Shown here one piece after another: positions 25,204-37,220 of a stretch of DNA of 64,000 nt. Position 1 is the first letter of the stretch. Each line of letters starts with the position of its first letter. Source of the stretch: Dioscorea cayenensis subsp. rotundata (taxonomy: Eukaryota; Streptophyta; Magnoliopsida; Dioscoreales; Dioscoreaceae); the NCBI RefSeq assembly GCF_009730915.1, contig NC_052474.1, positions 6,049,501 to 6,113,500 of the forward strand. Direction: 5' to 3'. The notes under the pieces are model-generated. The model worked only from the letters and a program-made list of their open reading frames with translations, was not told the DNA's origin and ran no database searches. A program made the position numbers and the translations under genes.

Positions 25204-26163
25204 AATTAGCCCCCCCTATTAGTAAATCCTGGTTCCGCCACTGGTTATGGTTGCATGTGATTTTGATCTTCGTTTTGTATATGTACGAGCTGGTTGGGAA
25301 GGTTCTGCTTCCGATGCTATGATTCTCCAACGTTCGATTGAACAAGGTTTTGAAGTCCCACGGGGTAAATATTATCTAGTAGACGCAAGATATGCTAATA
25401 CCCCGAATTTTATTGCTCCATATAGAGGTGTCCGGTACCATTTGCAAGAGCAAGGTCGAGCGCAAACTAGACCGGGCAATTGTAAAGAACTATTTAATTT
25501 GCGACATGCATCATTACGGAATCATGTTGAACGCATCATCGGCATTTTGAAGATGAGGTTTCCAATCCTTAAAGTAGCAACTTTCCACCCAATAGACTCT
25601 CAAACTGATATAGTGGTTGTTGCTTGTATGTTGCATAACTTCATCCGTATACATAATGGTACATATGCTGTTGAGGATTTCGATAATGAAGCCGAAGAAA
25701 CTATTGTTCCTAATGGAGATGAGTCATACGGAGAGGATGTTGATACCATGAACTCTGAGCGAACTACAGGTGCTCGTAAAAGAGATGAAATAGCAATGCA
25801 AATGTGGAATGATTATTGTAGCTACCGCCGAGCCTAACCATAGGTGTGTGACAATCATAAAATTGTTTCTTATCCATTGTATCGCAGAGCACTTTTGGAT
25901 GAATGAATCTTGGGTCTTGTTTGAAACCATTTCCTATACTGAAATAGCATTATAGAGTATATTACAAGACAAAAGGATACTTATGAACAAATTCATGCCA
26001 AACAAAAAAAAAGACCTACAATCAAAATTACACATAATGAAAAGATCCCCAAAACAACTTTAACACGTTCAAGATTACATGTTCATAATCAAAACAAGTT
26101 CATGGGAAAAAATTGTGCTTATGAAAACATTCAAGTTCAGGATAACAAGTTCATAATCATCTT

Positions 26164-26720
26164 CTACTCAATTTTAGAGAACATCATTTTGAGCCATGGC
26201 ACTTTATGATCTTCCTGAAGACATAAGAAGAGTTCACGATAACTCTTATCTTTAATGAAAATTTGGGTAGCTTTGAACATTTCTTCTTCAGTGAAAATGC
26301 CACTCATTTCATTAAACACCTTCATGCAATCTTCTATTGTGTGTTTTTCCACTACTTGAGTGCCCTTGAGAACTTCAAGATATTCTTTGTTCTCGCGCTC
26401 TAGAAATGCAATGTATTTATCCATATTGAATGATGAATCTTGCGGCTTTTTCCCTTTTCGCTCCCTTTTTCTTCTATGTCCATCTTGATCTCTTAGTCCT
26501 CGTAGAATTTCATTGCTTGAACTTTGAGTGTGAGGATTCTGTGGTTGAGAACTAGGCGGTTCCACTTGCATGATATCATCATCCTCAGTCTCGTGTGTAG
26601 GTGATTGTTGCCTTGAATCGTTTGGAGTAAAAACACTTGGAGTTGGGGTGTGCACTGGTTATTGGGAGATATCTTCATAATCTTCTATACCACGAGATCG
26701 TTTGCCTTCAGCATATCTCC
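26164..26720 (-). pseudogene. Harbinger second ORF (Myb/SANT-like partner), C-terminal fragment
   Basis: A minus-strand frame reads GRYAEGKRSRGIEDYEDISQ, a stop codon (about 26656), then a Ser/Pro-rich and acidic stretch, a basic RRKRERKGKK segment and a C-terminal helical region (MDKYIAFLERENKEYLEVL, EEMFKATQIFIKDKSYRELF). The layout resembles the tail of the Myb/SANT-like proteins that accompany Harbinger transposases and help them bind DNA and enter the nucleus. No Myb/SANT repeat was found upstream (26.7-28.4 kb), so the DNA-binding half is missing or unrecognisable. Its convergence with the transposase fits this identity. The call rests on position and composition more than on sequence match. 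Confidence 0.6.
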
Positions 26721-28919
26721 CTACATTTTTAAATATATAATTTGTTAGTAAAGTACAAGTTTATAAATGTAAAATATTAGAAAATATATGCTTACCCTCA
26801 TAAACCTCCTGCAATGCCATAAAATATGAAAACTTGAATAGCAATAATTGAAAGACAAAAATACGAAAGGCTAAGAAATGAAAACATGGAATAATCAGAA
26901 ATTCAGAATCCATGGGCAAGAAAAACTTCATAAAAATTTCAAAATCCCCTCTGAACACGACAAATGTGTCATTACAGACCATAAAAATTCCATTCATATT
27001 TACAAATTGATACAGTGTATTGTATCATAAGCAATAGGAAGGTTTCTTCTATGCGGCCAAAATGATAATGCAGATACAAAATCATAAAGAAGAGATAACC
27101 ACAAAGAATCAAACTTAGATATACATCCAAAAGAGGAAAATTACGTTGAATGGCTTCAATAAACGTAGGAATATAAACAACTTTGTATATATGGAATAAA
27201 GAAAAAGAGATACAACAATAGAGAAATACCATTTTTTACAATGGGTAATCACATCAACAGTTGTACATATAATCTAAAACTAATTAAATCAATTAAATGG
27301 TAATCACATGAACTAATGAATCTTAGCCACCATTTTTTTTTTTAAACCAAGAGTTTTGCTGCAGTGAGTAATGTGAAATCAGGTGGCCATTAATTCAGTA
27401 GAAATGATCAGATTAACAAGAAATTCAGCAGCAGAAATTCAGGTGGCCATTAATTAGTTTTTGTCCATTTAACAAACAAAGTTGTTGACAAGTTAAAGCA
27501 AATTGAAATTGAAGATAAGATGAAGATATTTAGATAATGACTTGATGAAACATCAACCATATGATTTGTCAAAGTTGATAAAAAGATTAGATTGATGATA
27601 AGATATGATTAAAACCAAAGTGGACATCAACATGATATGATGATTACAGTTAATGCTGATGAAAATTAAATAAAGTATTGCGATTAAGCACAATTATTTT
27701 TTTGGCATGCTGGCATCCTAATTTTCTGTGAATACCTAAATAAAGTTCCGATGAAAATTAAACAAGTATTACGATTAAATAAAGTTATTCTCCAACAAGA
27801 GCACATCTTATAAGAAGATTGTGTATACCTAAATCTGCATGCTGGCATCCTAATTTTCTGTTCTAATAAGCATATTCTTTGTCCGCCCAATGATCAGTAA
27901 TAGCAACCTCATCTTTCTGATGAAGAAACCTACATGAATTCCCTTTAACTTGCTAAAAGAACCAAACGAACTGAAATCAACAATCTAATCGTCGATCAAA
28001 ATTACAAGCCAAGCTTTTCTATCATCAATCTATTGAAAACCTAGTTAATTTATCAAGACTGACATGTTTTTTTCCAGTTCTCAATAGCAATGCAATCCCT
28101 TGATGAATCTGTGACAACAATAGTGCACGAAATGCTCGCATTGATTCACTAAATTTCCAATGAAATCCGGACACAAATGGACACAAATAGAGATCACACA
28201 CCCGGTTTGGTCTAACAACATAATTAAGAATACTCATTGAACACAAAGTCTAGTTTTAAATTCAACCATTAGAACCCGCAAATTCAACAAAACCTATCAC
28301 AGAGATCCAACTTTTATACATCAAATCCTTCGAAATGAAAGCATGACCATTAAACAGAGAAGAAAGAAACAAATTTGAAAGTGAAAGCTCGAAAGATACC
28401 TCTCCCGGTTTTCGCACTGCGAGAAGGATGAAAAGAGGTGGAACAAGAAACTTGCAACACCAGCCCTTTTATAGACTCCAAGAGTCGGTGCCCCAGATCA
28501 AACCCTAAACCTTGTTATCATGGCTTCAGGCGTCGGCGTTGCCGCTCATCGGCCGGCGACACGGCTGTTGGAGGTGGGAGGGTGCTTCGAATGGTCCACT
28601 CCGGCAACGGCTTCAAGCTTCTGGCGTGAAAGTCGGCAACGCAGCAAATTGAGGCTCGGTTTTGATCTTCATTTTTGAGAAGAAAGTAGTTCGTGCGAAG
28701 GAGAGAGGGCGGATGAGAGGGGTCACGACTTTCATAAGAAAAAAATATTCCAGTTCCACTGGAATATTTTTTTCTGGCAGAATCCCCACATTATGCCATA
28801 TTTTTGGGGTGTAAATTAGGTACCCAAACGACCATTATGCCATAAATCCATGAAAATAATTTTTTTCGCCATAATGTACGGATTATGTAGGATTTTTGGT
28901 TTATCCAAACAGGGCCTTA

Positions 28920-31900
28920 GTAGATATTCCTCTCAATACAATCACGTGAAGATAAACTATTTTTCGAAAGTGCATTAAGACTATAGGATCTTTTCAAGAA
29001 ATGTAAGTTTTATTTTAGGTATAATTGTCTATCTTTGGTAAGATCTGGGATGACAATCCATATCTTTGATAGAGCTCCTTTTAGAAAGATCTATTTAAAG
29101 AGAGGAATATTCTATCATTGGCAAGTATTCAAGATTATAAAGATTGTATGTAGCTATTAGAAGACTCAAGTTAAACTTGGTATGAAGACACAAAGATTTA
29201 GTTTGGTGTGAAGCTATTTGAAGACACAAACTAAATAAGGTAAGGACAAGCCAAGGAGATCATCAAGACCATATTTAGCATCATTAATTGAAGAAAGATC
29301 TAAGAGCTATCTATGACGGAACTATTCATGGAGACTAGTCATGTGTGGAGATTGTTTGAAGATTACATGAGATATGATTAGAGATTTGGAGATCCAAGCA
29401 TGGATGATTGGAGATTATGCTTGAAGATATTTAAGGCTAAACTTGGATGAAGATGAGATCAAGTTTAGTAACAATATTTCATGTGCCAAAAGAAGATCAT
29501 TTGGAAGACCAAACTTGGGCCAAGTTTCAAAAGAAGATCGAGAGATCTTCGGTGGCTATCTTTGGTGAGATGGTCACATGTGCCTTGGTGGGCACGTCCC
29601 TCGGGAGAGGGAGACCTTCTGAAGTGACTAGAGGAAGGAAGCAGCTGTAGGCTGAAGGAGATCGGGTCGAGTCAACTGCTACGAGACGGACTGAAGGAAC
29701 CGGGAGATTGAAGGTCACAGATTCAGGTGCATCTGGCTAGAACTCAGTCATGTTCAGTAAGGTGGGCTATGTTGCAACTGGGTGTTGCAATATCTAACTT
29801 TGGAAAGTGTCTAAGTTAGGAAGCTGCGGAAAATTCTAAAAGAAGTAACTTTGTGGGCGTCGATGTGTCTATTTAAGAGATTCTGCTTGAAGATTTAGGA
29901 TGAGCCAAACAGTGAGAGGCTCTTCGGTGAGAGTTGAGAGTGTGGCCGTCGGGCAATCTTGAGAGGATATTCTTTGTATTGAGAGAGTGAGTGAGTGTTG
30001 TACACCTTGTTCCTATACCTCTTTTAGTGGATTATTTCTCAGGGTCTGGCCTCCCAGATGTAGGCAAGGTTGTGCCGAGCTGGGTTACCAATTTGTTTGT
30101 CTCCTTTATCTTGTTTTTTATTGTGTGTGAGTGTTTGATCTTTGAGTGAATTTTTGAGTGAACTTAGCACATCACACCCCCACCAAAACCATCAGTTGCC
30201 CTTGCAAAGATCTTAAGTTGTTCATCTTATACTCTCTCCCATGATGTGCTTGGAAGTCTCTATCTCAGATAAGCAATCTCTTAAAGATTGGGAATAGCTA
30301 ATTGCTATAGTTAGATCGCAACTCTCCTCTTAGAAATCTAGACTCCACTCTATTGCGGGTAGGTTCACCCTAGGTAACTTGGTGTTGTCCGTGATGCCTA
30401 TCTACTTGGTGTCTATTTGCAAGCTCCCGATTGGGTTGTTAAAGCAATTGATCGCATCAGGATGAACTTTTTTTATCTTTTATGGCTGACATATATAAGA
30501 CCGGTTATAAGCTAGTAGGATGGTGAAGAGACTACAAATCTCCTGAACAAGTAAGTTGGGGTATATAAAATCTCAAAAGGTTCAAAAATACTTTGTTTGG
30601 CTAATGGTGGTGGAAGATCTTGTGGTGCAAATCCAAGGTTCACTTCAACTAATACCGTAATAACCATCCCTAGAATCTCATTTGCAAATGTCTCAAGCGC
30701 ATCTTTTTAGGATCCTAAGTTGTCTTTATGGGCTTTAGTGCTTATACCATTCCATCTTAATGAATAGGCTTCCACACTTTACTGGATAGGCTATTAGGTT
30801 GAGAGTGGCACATATATGAATCTCTGGTCTTAAGTCTTCAAGGTTATACTTTTACCACTAGGCACCATCAAAGACTGCATGGCCTTATCAGACCTTAAAA
30901 ACAAATTAATCATATGTTCCTTCTATGATGTCTGCAGTTCTTTAGGCAAAGAAGATGAAATTGGTAAACTTGATCTTGATGGTAAAAAAAAACTTGGAGT
31001 TTTTGGGATCTTATATATGTGAAGAAATGATTCTAAATAATCAATGTCTAAACCGAGTACAGGCGATGTATGAAAACAGAAGGGCACAACACATCCTCTG
31101 AGTGAGCCCCCATAACCGTGTCATCCTAATAATTGCCTTTTATTTGCTTTTATTTTGTTTTGGTGTTTTTATGCTTGTTGTTCAACTATTGGTGGATGCA
31201 TATGGCATTTTGCTATTTGTACTCCAGTGTTATGTTCCCCTTCTTCTTCTTCTTCAATGAAAGTGTTTTATTCATTTTTTTAAATAAAAAATTCATAAAT
31301 ACTACACCACTGGAAGTAACACAATGACATGGGTGAGAGAGTTAAACATTTAAGCATCATATTTTTGTCAAAAACAAACTTAAACCAATGTGTCAAACAT
31401 AGGCTTCAAGTTTATTTATTTTTATTTTTTCAATAATACTATAGTTTTAGATACCAATTTTTTTTTTGAATAAATTAGCGACAAACACATTTTATTTTGT
31501 TACATTGTACTTGAGAGATTTCGAACTCAAGAACTCTCAAACATAAGTAAAATAGAAAACCACTAGATTATGCAATGTTTTTTTTTTAATACTAATTTAT
31601 TACAAAATCAGTCAGTGTAGATTATAAATATTTCATTATTTTATAAACTAAAAAAAATCACAAATTTATTAAAAAATATTACAATTTTTTTAAAAGAAAT
31701 TGGAGTTTTTTTTTTCATTTAATTAAAAAAGAAAACGTTTCCCTACATATAATCACAAGGTTTTCAAAGACAATAATAATACAAAAAATTTGTGAAAATA
31801 AAATTTTTTCAAAGGAAAAAAAAAATGGAAAACCTCGGAGTCACGAGTCGGGTGTCAAAAGATCAAGTGCCGCACACAACGTCGGTGAGAAGTCTTGAGT

Positions 31901-31954
31901 GCGTGACATGTCCCGGCCTTGAAACCACTACCTTCACACTTCTTCTTGCCTCTC
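28920..31954. other. Repeat-derived intergenic region upstream of the PPR gene
   Basis: About 3 kb without a supported gene. The left part (28.98-30.2 kb) looks like copia retrotransposon LTR sequence. The right part is AT-rich, with T-runs and no recognisable reading frame. The final 150 bp form the 5' flank of the PPR gene. Confidence 0.45.
29880..30180 (+). mobile_element. Probable Ty1/copia LTR remnant
   Basis: The stretch ttagtggattatttctcagg, followed by ggcctcccagatgtaggcaa and gccgagctgggttacc, resembles the R-U5 part of plant copia LTRs, which carry a conserved gtaggc...gccgaact...gtta block. No primer-binding site or internal coding region follows, so it is a solo or truncated LTR. 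The left boundary was not found. Confidence 0.45.
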
Positions 31955-33338
31955 ATGTGTTCGACGAATGGCCTCTTTCGCAATCTCTCAAAATCTATCA
32001 ACTCACTCCGGCTCCTCCCCAACATCTGGCTCCACCTCCATCTCTCCTGTTCTCCATCGCCGGAATCCGACTCAGATGGCGCCGGTGCTGCCGCGAACCA
32101 ACTTGAGTCATGCGCCGACCCTTCCTTGCTAATCCGACTCCATTCCCAGATGCTCCGCAACCACTTCCTCCGTTCGCCTTTCCACTGGAACGCCCTCATC
32201 CGCGCCTACCTCCGCCTCGCCTCTCCCCGTGCCGCCCTCCTCCTCTTCATCCAAATGTCACGCTCCGGCGCCTCCCCGGACTCCTACACCCTCCCCATCA
32301 TCTTCAAAGCCATATCCCATTCCTTCATGCTCGTCACCGGCCGGCAGCTCCATTCCCTCTCGATCAAGCACGGTCTCGAGCTCAACGAGTACTGTAACAG
32401 CGGTCTCATCAACATCTATGCAAAAGCTGGTGAGTTTGATCACGCCCTCAAAGTGTTCGATGAAAGTTCTGAGAGAAAACTCGGTTCTTGGAATGCCATC
32501 ATTAATGGTCTCGCACAAGGAGGGCACTCAAAGGAAGCCATACGTTTCTTTGTCCAGCTTCGGCGAAGTGGTCTAGTCCCGGATGATGTCACAATGGTGA
32601 GTGTCGCCTCGGCGTGCGGCTCCTACGGCGACCTTAGCCTAGCACAACAAGTACACAAATGCATGCTCCAAGCTCAAAGCTTGGAGAGACTCAGCATAAT
32701 GAGATTGAATTCACTGGTTGACATGTACTCAAAGTGCGGCCGAACGGACCTAGCGCTCAAGGTGTTTGACAAAATGCCCGGCCGAGATGTATCATCCTGG
32801 ACGTCAATGATCATGGGATTGGCAACACAAGGTGAAGCAAAACACGCACTGGACCACTTTGATAGAATGGTGCAAGAAGGTGTTCGGCCGAACCAGGTAA
32901 CGTTTCGTCGCCGTGCTGACAGCGTGCGCACACGCAGGCTTGGCCGATGAGGCTGTGGGTTACTTTGATGCAATGAGGGGGAGGTATGGAATTGAGCCAA
33001 TGGTGGCGCATTATGGGTGCATGGTGGATGTGTTGGGGAGAGTGGGGAGGGTGGAAGAGGCGAAGAAGATGGTGGAAGGAATGCCGATGAGGGGGAATGC
33101 GGTGATATGGGGGACGATGTTGGGGGCGTGTGAGAGGTATGGGAAGGTGGAGATTGGGGAGTGGGTGGCCGGGAAGTTGCTGGAGTTGGAGCCATGGAAC
33201 GATGGAGTGTATGTCGTTTTGTCGAACATCTATGCTGCATGTGGGATGTGGGCGGAGGTGGAGAGAGTGCGGAGGTTGATGTGGGAGAGGAGAGTCGTTA
33301 AGACTCCAGGGTTTAGCGCGGCAACTAATTCAAATTAA
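31955..33338 (+). CDS. PLS-type pentatricopeptide repeat protein, At1g77170-like (single-base frameshift)
   Basis: An intronless gene of 460 codons plus stop once one extra base is discounted. PPR and related L/S repeats run through the whole protein, for example SPFHWNALIRAYLR, LGSWNAIINGLAQGG, NSLVDMYSKCGRTDLALKVF and VSSWTSMIMGLATQG. After the frameshift come HYGCMVDVLGRVGRVEEAKK and WNDGVYVVLSNIYAACGMW. Segment order and length match Arabidopsis At1g77170 (annotated mitochondrial). Such proteins bind organelle RNA, usually for editing or processing. An E-type tail is present and no DYW domain is seen. One surplus C at 32906, between codons TTT and GTC near residue 317, breaks the frame; the downstream 144 codons are otherwise intact. 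This is either an assembly error or a recent null allele. ATG 31955 is the first Met in frame. Confidence 0.9.
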
Positions 33339-34086
33339 TTGGAGGGGGTTTTCTGAAATTGGTGAGTGATTTTGCTGATTAAACCTTATCAATTTTAAAA
33401 ATTTGGGATATCTATAGGTTTTTTTTGGGTGTGTATGCTCAAAATTCACCTAATTGTCTGTTTCAACACTAAAAATTACTTGTATTATTGTACACTACAT
33501 CCATCAATTTAGATGGACCAAAAATTAGAGATAATTCGATGGATGTAAATCTAAAATTTTCTAATTATTTTTTTTAAAATTATTAAATGTAATATAAGTC
33601 TTATAGAAGTTATTTGGCATTATTTTTGTAAACTTTTTTTATAATCATCTATTTTCAGAGAGAATGATATATATAGTGATAAACAGAAGTGTTTTTGTCT
33701 GAGAAAAGTTAAAATGTGCATAGATTTAAAATGTGCATAGATTTAGAATGTGACCACAAGCTCGATATGTATTATTTATGTCCTTATTTTATATATGGAT
33801 TCAAGGGTTTTATTTTAGTTTTTTTTCTACATAATGAATTTAGTATTAATAGTTGGGCGTTTGGCAAAAAATGATATTTTTCAGCAAAATAACTATGTGA
33901 TTTTGTGTAAATACAAAAAGATCTGTAAATGTGAAAACATTTCAGGGGTGTTTTCGCAAAAACAAAGCCATTGATTGGGAGTGATTAAAAGGCTAGAGTT
34001 AGGGTTTCGATTTGGTGGGAAATCCAAAAAACAAAACCCCCTTTTGAATCCATCTCTGGAATTCCCAAAGCAACGTGATCGAGGCC
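33339..34086. other. Intergenic region with NUP35 promoter
   Basis: AT-rich spacer with no gene. A telo-box-like ttagggttt (33999-34007) lies about 80 bp before the NUP35 start codon. Such boxes are common in promoters of plant housekeeping genes, but function here is inferred only. Confidence 0.5.
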
Positions 34087-36315
34087 ATGAGCGGCAGCTC
34101 CAGGCAATCGCCCTTCTTCCGTGACCTCGCGTCGCCGTTCCCGGCTCACCGGACGGCTTCCCGCTTCGCCACTCCTGGGCAAGCCGCCGCAGTTTCCGCC
34201 CTTCGTCGAGAGAATCTCGCGGCTATCTCCGACATCCCGCCGCCCCCCGTCTTCACGCTTGATGACCGCGCTGACTTCTCTCCCGAACCTGGGCTTGCCG
34301 CCGGCCCTCCGTCGCCTTCGCCCCGTACCCCACCGCCGCCTCCCAAGGTCTGGGTTGAGGATGGGATGGGCGGGACGGCGCAGCAGAGTCCAGGTGGGGT
34401 TCCTAGCTGGTTGTCGCCAGCAAAGGGGAATGAGGAGAAGGGGAAGGGACGCGGTTCACCGGTAAATGGGGTGGTGCAGTCCGGGGCGCTTGTGATGTTG
34501 CCGCCGCCGAGGGAGGTGGTGAGGCCGGAGGCGCCGAAGAGTAGCTTGCCGACGGGTGGGCTTGATGAAGAGGAATGGGTCACTGTTTACGGGTATCGAT
34601 GTTTTCTTTCCTGTTTGAGCTTTCTGTTTGTCTAATTCATATGCTCACTTTGTGAATTCATTTTATAGTAGTAGCTATGTTTGCTCCATTTATACACTAA
34701 GAAATGTGAGAAATTAGATCAAAGTTTTATTCATACTCTAGGTATTCTTGTTGTCTATACAATTGATTGAAATGGTTCTTGGTGTGATTGTTTGGAAATA
34801 TATTGTTTTATTTAGTATTTCCTTGCATAGCTAAGGTGTGTTGTGTTTAGATTAGCCAATGTTTAATTGCATGAATTAAGTTATCTAATTGAATTGATCC
34901 ATTCTGCAATAACAACTAGAAAAAGTTTTTAGAGTAAACGGGATTGTTTCATAAATCAATGGATTGTGTGGTTTCAATGTGCTATAGGTATGGTTCTAAT
35001 TTATTTTCTTTGCTTGCATTTCTCGTGGATTAGATGTTTCTATTTGTTTATGTGATATTTTCTACACCAAACCCCTCGGATATATCCCAGTATAAAATAA
35101 AAGAAACCTCCTTTAATATGTTTTTGTGATTAATTGGTGCATATGGTCATGTTAATTCTCTCTGTGCTTCTAGCTGTGCTTAATCTGATGGAGATATGTT
35201 CATGGATAAAAGTTAGTGGCATTTTTCCTGAGGATTTGGCCTCTAGACAGCACTTGAATTTCATATTCGATAGGCGTACTTTTCACTTGATGTTATTAAA
35301 TTAGATCTCAGGTATGCCTTAAGTAACTGAAAGATTTTTCTAGTTATTTCCCATTCGTAATATTATTTCTTTCCTGATCAGTTATCACCATTGAGTCATT
35401 ATAACTTGTTGACTAGCTGGTTGCCGTTTGACGACTAAAACTTAATCTTCCCTCTCGCCCATTTATCACAGATTTTTTCCTGGTGACATCAACTTGGTAC
35501 TCCGTGAGTTCGAGAAATGTGGTCTAATCTTAAAGCATGTCCTTGGACCAAGGGATGCTAACTGGATGCATATTTTGTATCAGGTATTCTTTATCCTTTG
35601 CCTTTATGCTTTAAGGTAGGCCCTATATCTTTAATTAAAAAAACATGTATTAAATTTTCCCACTGTCTCTTGCATGATTTTAAGTGCCAAACTTTCAAGC
35701 TGTTGTTTTCAGAATTGCTATTCTAGGTTGTTGACTTTGAGAACCAAATCTTTTTTTTGGTTGATGCACCAAATATAAGTAGTCACTTTTGTTAGATATG
35801 CTTAATTATGCAAGCGTTATGTTAGAAATCTCGTTATCTCACTATTGGAGTTAATATCATATATTTGGAATCTTTAACTTGCTTGAGACTCTTTATGAAA
35901 AATGGAATAATGAGAATCTACTACTGATGCATATTCTACAACAAGTCTTTATGCATTTTCTTTCTCTATGTTATGGCAGAATCGATATGATGCTCAGAAG
36001 GCTCTTCAAAAGAATGGAATGCAGATAAACGGCGTTCTTATAGTAGGGGTGAAGCCAGTGGATCACATGCAACGCCAATATCTGGATGCCAAGATAAACA
36101 GCAGTGGCCTTGGGGGTTTCACTGCTTCCTTGCACCCACTGTCCGCAAATGGTCGTAGCTCTGATGTCTTTCCTATAGGCGGAACTTCTCGCCCATCTTA
36201 TCTGAAATCGAGCATGACTGCCACTGCTGACAGTAAGCCTAAGTCGAACGGAGCAATTGCTTCACCCGCAAAATCAGTTGTCTCCAAAGTCATGGACTTA
36301 ATGTTTGGTGTTTGA
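34087..36315 (+). CDS. NUP35: Nucleoporin NUP35 (NUP53) homologue
   Basis: Three exons (34087-34592, 35472-35583, 35980-36315) encode 317 aa, close to the Arabidopsis protein. The N-terminus is disordered and Pro/Ser-rich, with family marks FFRDLASPF, GQAAAVSALRREN and PPPPVFTLDDRADFSPE. The RRM-like NUP35 domain runs from EEEWVTVYGFFPGDIN to LIVGVKPVD (about residues 163-240). The C-terminal SKVMDLMFGV is the conserved amphipathic tail that touches the nuclear membrane. In other eukaryotes NUP35 is a dimeric inner-ring component of the nuclear pore. The ATG at 34087 (MSGSS) is chosen because translation upstream has no Met codon in frame close by. The first exon is very GC-rich. Confidence 0.95.
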
Positions 36316-37220
36316 ATTGAATCCACAGTTTCAGGCCTTTTATCACCATGTTTCGGATTTATAAACCTGAGAACAGAGGAGCCTGAAGTTTGATGAGAGC
36401 TTGTTGATTCTTTTTCCTTCTATCAGCTATGTAGTTGTTGTGCAAGCTTGGACACTCTGTTTCTTACATCAATATGCTGTTGGAAGTAGGCTACTTTGCA
36501 GAATCAAATTTGGGGTGAAGTTTTTTGCAGGGTGTGTTTTGAAAGAGGAATAATTGAAAAAGAACAGGGAACTTGTTTTCATATGTTTGACTGGATTAAA
36601 GATAGTGATTGGATCGGCAGCTATAGAAAACTAATTGCTTTTTTTCCCTTTTTATCTTTTCCTTCTATGATTTTTTTTCTTTTTTGCCTTTTATTTATTT
36701 TGACAAATTTCTTTCTTTCTTGTCTTGGGTTATTATTATTATTTTTAACATGTATTTTCCTGAATTTATAAAAAAAAAAAGGGTATTTTCCTGAAGCTAC
36801 TTCCCATAATTACAGTCAAGCCCATAATTTTGGGGCTCATTTGATTCGTTTAAGAGAACAGCACAAGCAGTACAGTACAATATAAATAGTTAATGTACAG
36901 ACAGAGTGTTTATGCTGTTTTATGTTTGATTTTCATTGAAAAGTATGAACACAAAATAGTAAATTACGATAATATTTTTTTATTATTCTATATTTATTTT
37001 ATTCTATATTTATTTTATAATAAAAACATACAATAATATTTTATGAAAATCTTATCAAATTTTACGACGCCCAACAACAACAATAAGTTAAAAAAATTAA
37101 CATAATTTTAAAAACATTTAATCCACAACAAACAAACTTTCATTAATATGTAAATCCTAAAATATAAATAAATAGATATATAAATAAGTAAATAAATAAA
37201 ATTTTAAATAGATAAATAAA

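Larger units (their letters stand above)
20148..25243 (+). mobile_element. hAT transposon nested in the Harbinger transposase
   Basis: The ends are a 14 bp perfect inverted repeat, cagtggcggaacca, each followed inward by a G-rich stretch. An exact 8 bp duplication gttatggt flanks the element (20140-20147 and 25244-25251). It is 5,096 bp long and codes for one hAT transposase with a TTF-type zinc finger on the plus strand, now broken. The first 2.3 kb is AT-rich and non-coding, with an initial GC-richer block at 20150-20460. An (AT)n run lies near the right end. Confidence 0.95.
19478..25837 (+). pseudogene. Harbinger transposase pseudogene, interrupted by a hAT insertion
   Basis: The frame opens at 19478 with MDSLNLWRKRNE and hits a stop at 19514. 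It shifts frame near 19646 and continues as FRIEPYIFQALVDRLREKS and TVEEQLAMFMYTLAHNAS. It shifts again just before an intron near 19961, then resumes at 20041 with DCVGAIDGTHIPI up to QNVM at 20147. There the 5.1 kb hAT element breaks the codon series. After the insert the frame resumes with VACDFDLRFVYVRAGWEGSA and continues through YLVDARYANT and HVERIIGILKMRF to a stop at 25837. All DDE landmarks are present in the separate pieces. The insertion and the older point lesions each inactivate the gene. Confidence 0.9.
19084..28916 (+). mobile_element. Second PIF/Harbinger DNA transposon, carrying a nested hAT
   Basis: The terminal inverted repeats are GGCCCTATTTGGAT at the left and GGCCCTGTTTGGAT read inward at the right. 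The TTA target duplication flanks them (19081-19083 and 28917-28919). Without the 5.1 kb nested hAT the element is about 4.7 kb, a normal autonomous Harbinger size. It has the usual convergent layout: transposase on the plus strand from the left end and the second, Myb-like-partner gene on the minus strand from the right end. Both genes are broken. The stretch 26.8-28.9 kb has no recognisable coding sequence. A 24 bp block recurs there at 27705 and 27837. Confidence 0.9.

Noticed and set aside
31919..31954. Earlier PPR start 12 codons upstream
   Set aside because: The codon at 31919 is TTG. The first in-frame ATG is 31955.
34121..34583. Alternative frames over NUP35 exon 1
   Set aside because: GC-rich shadows. 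The NUP35 frame is supported by conserved motifs and splicing phase.
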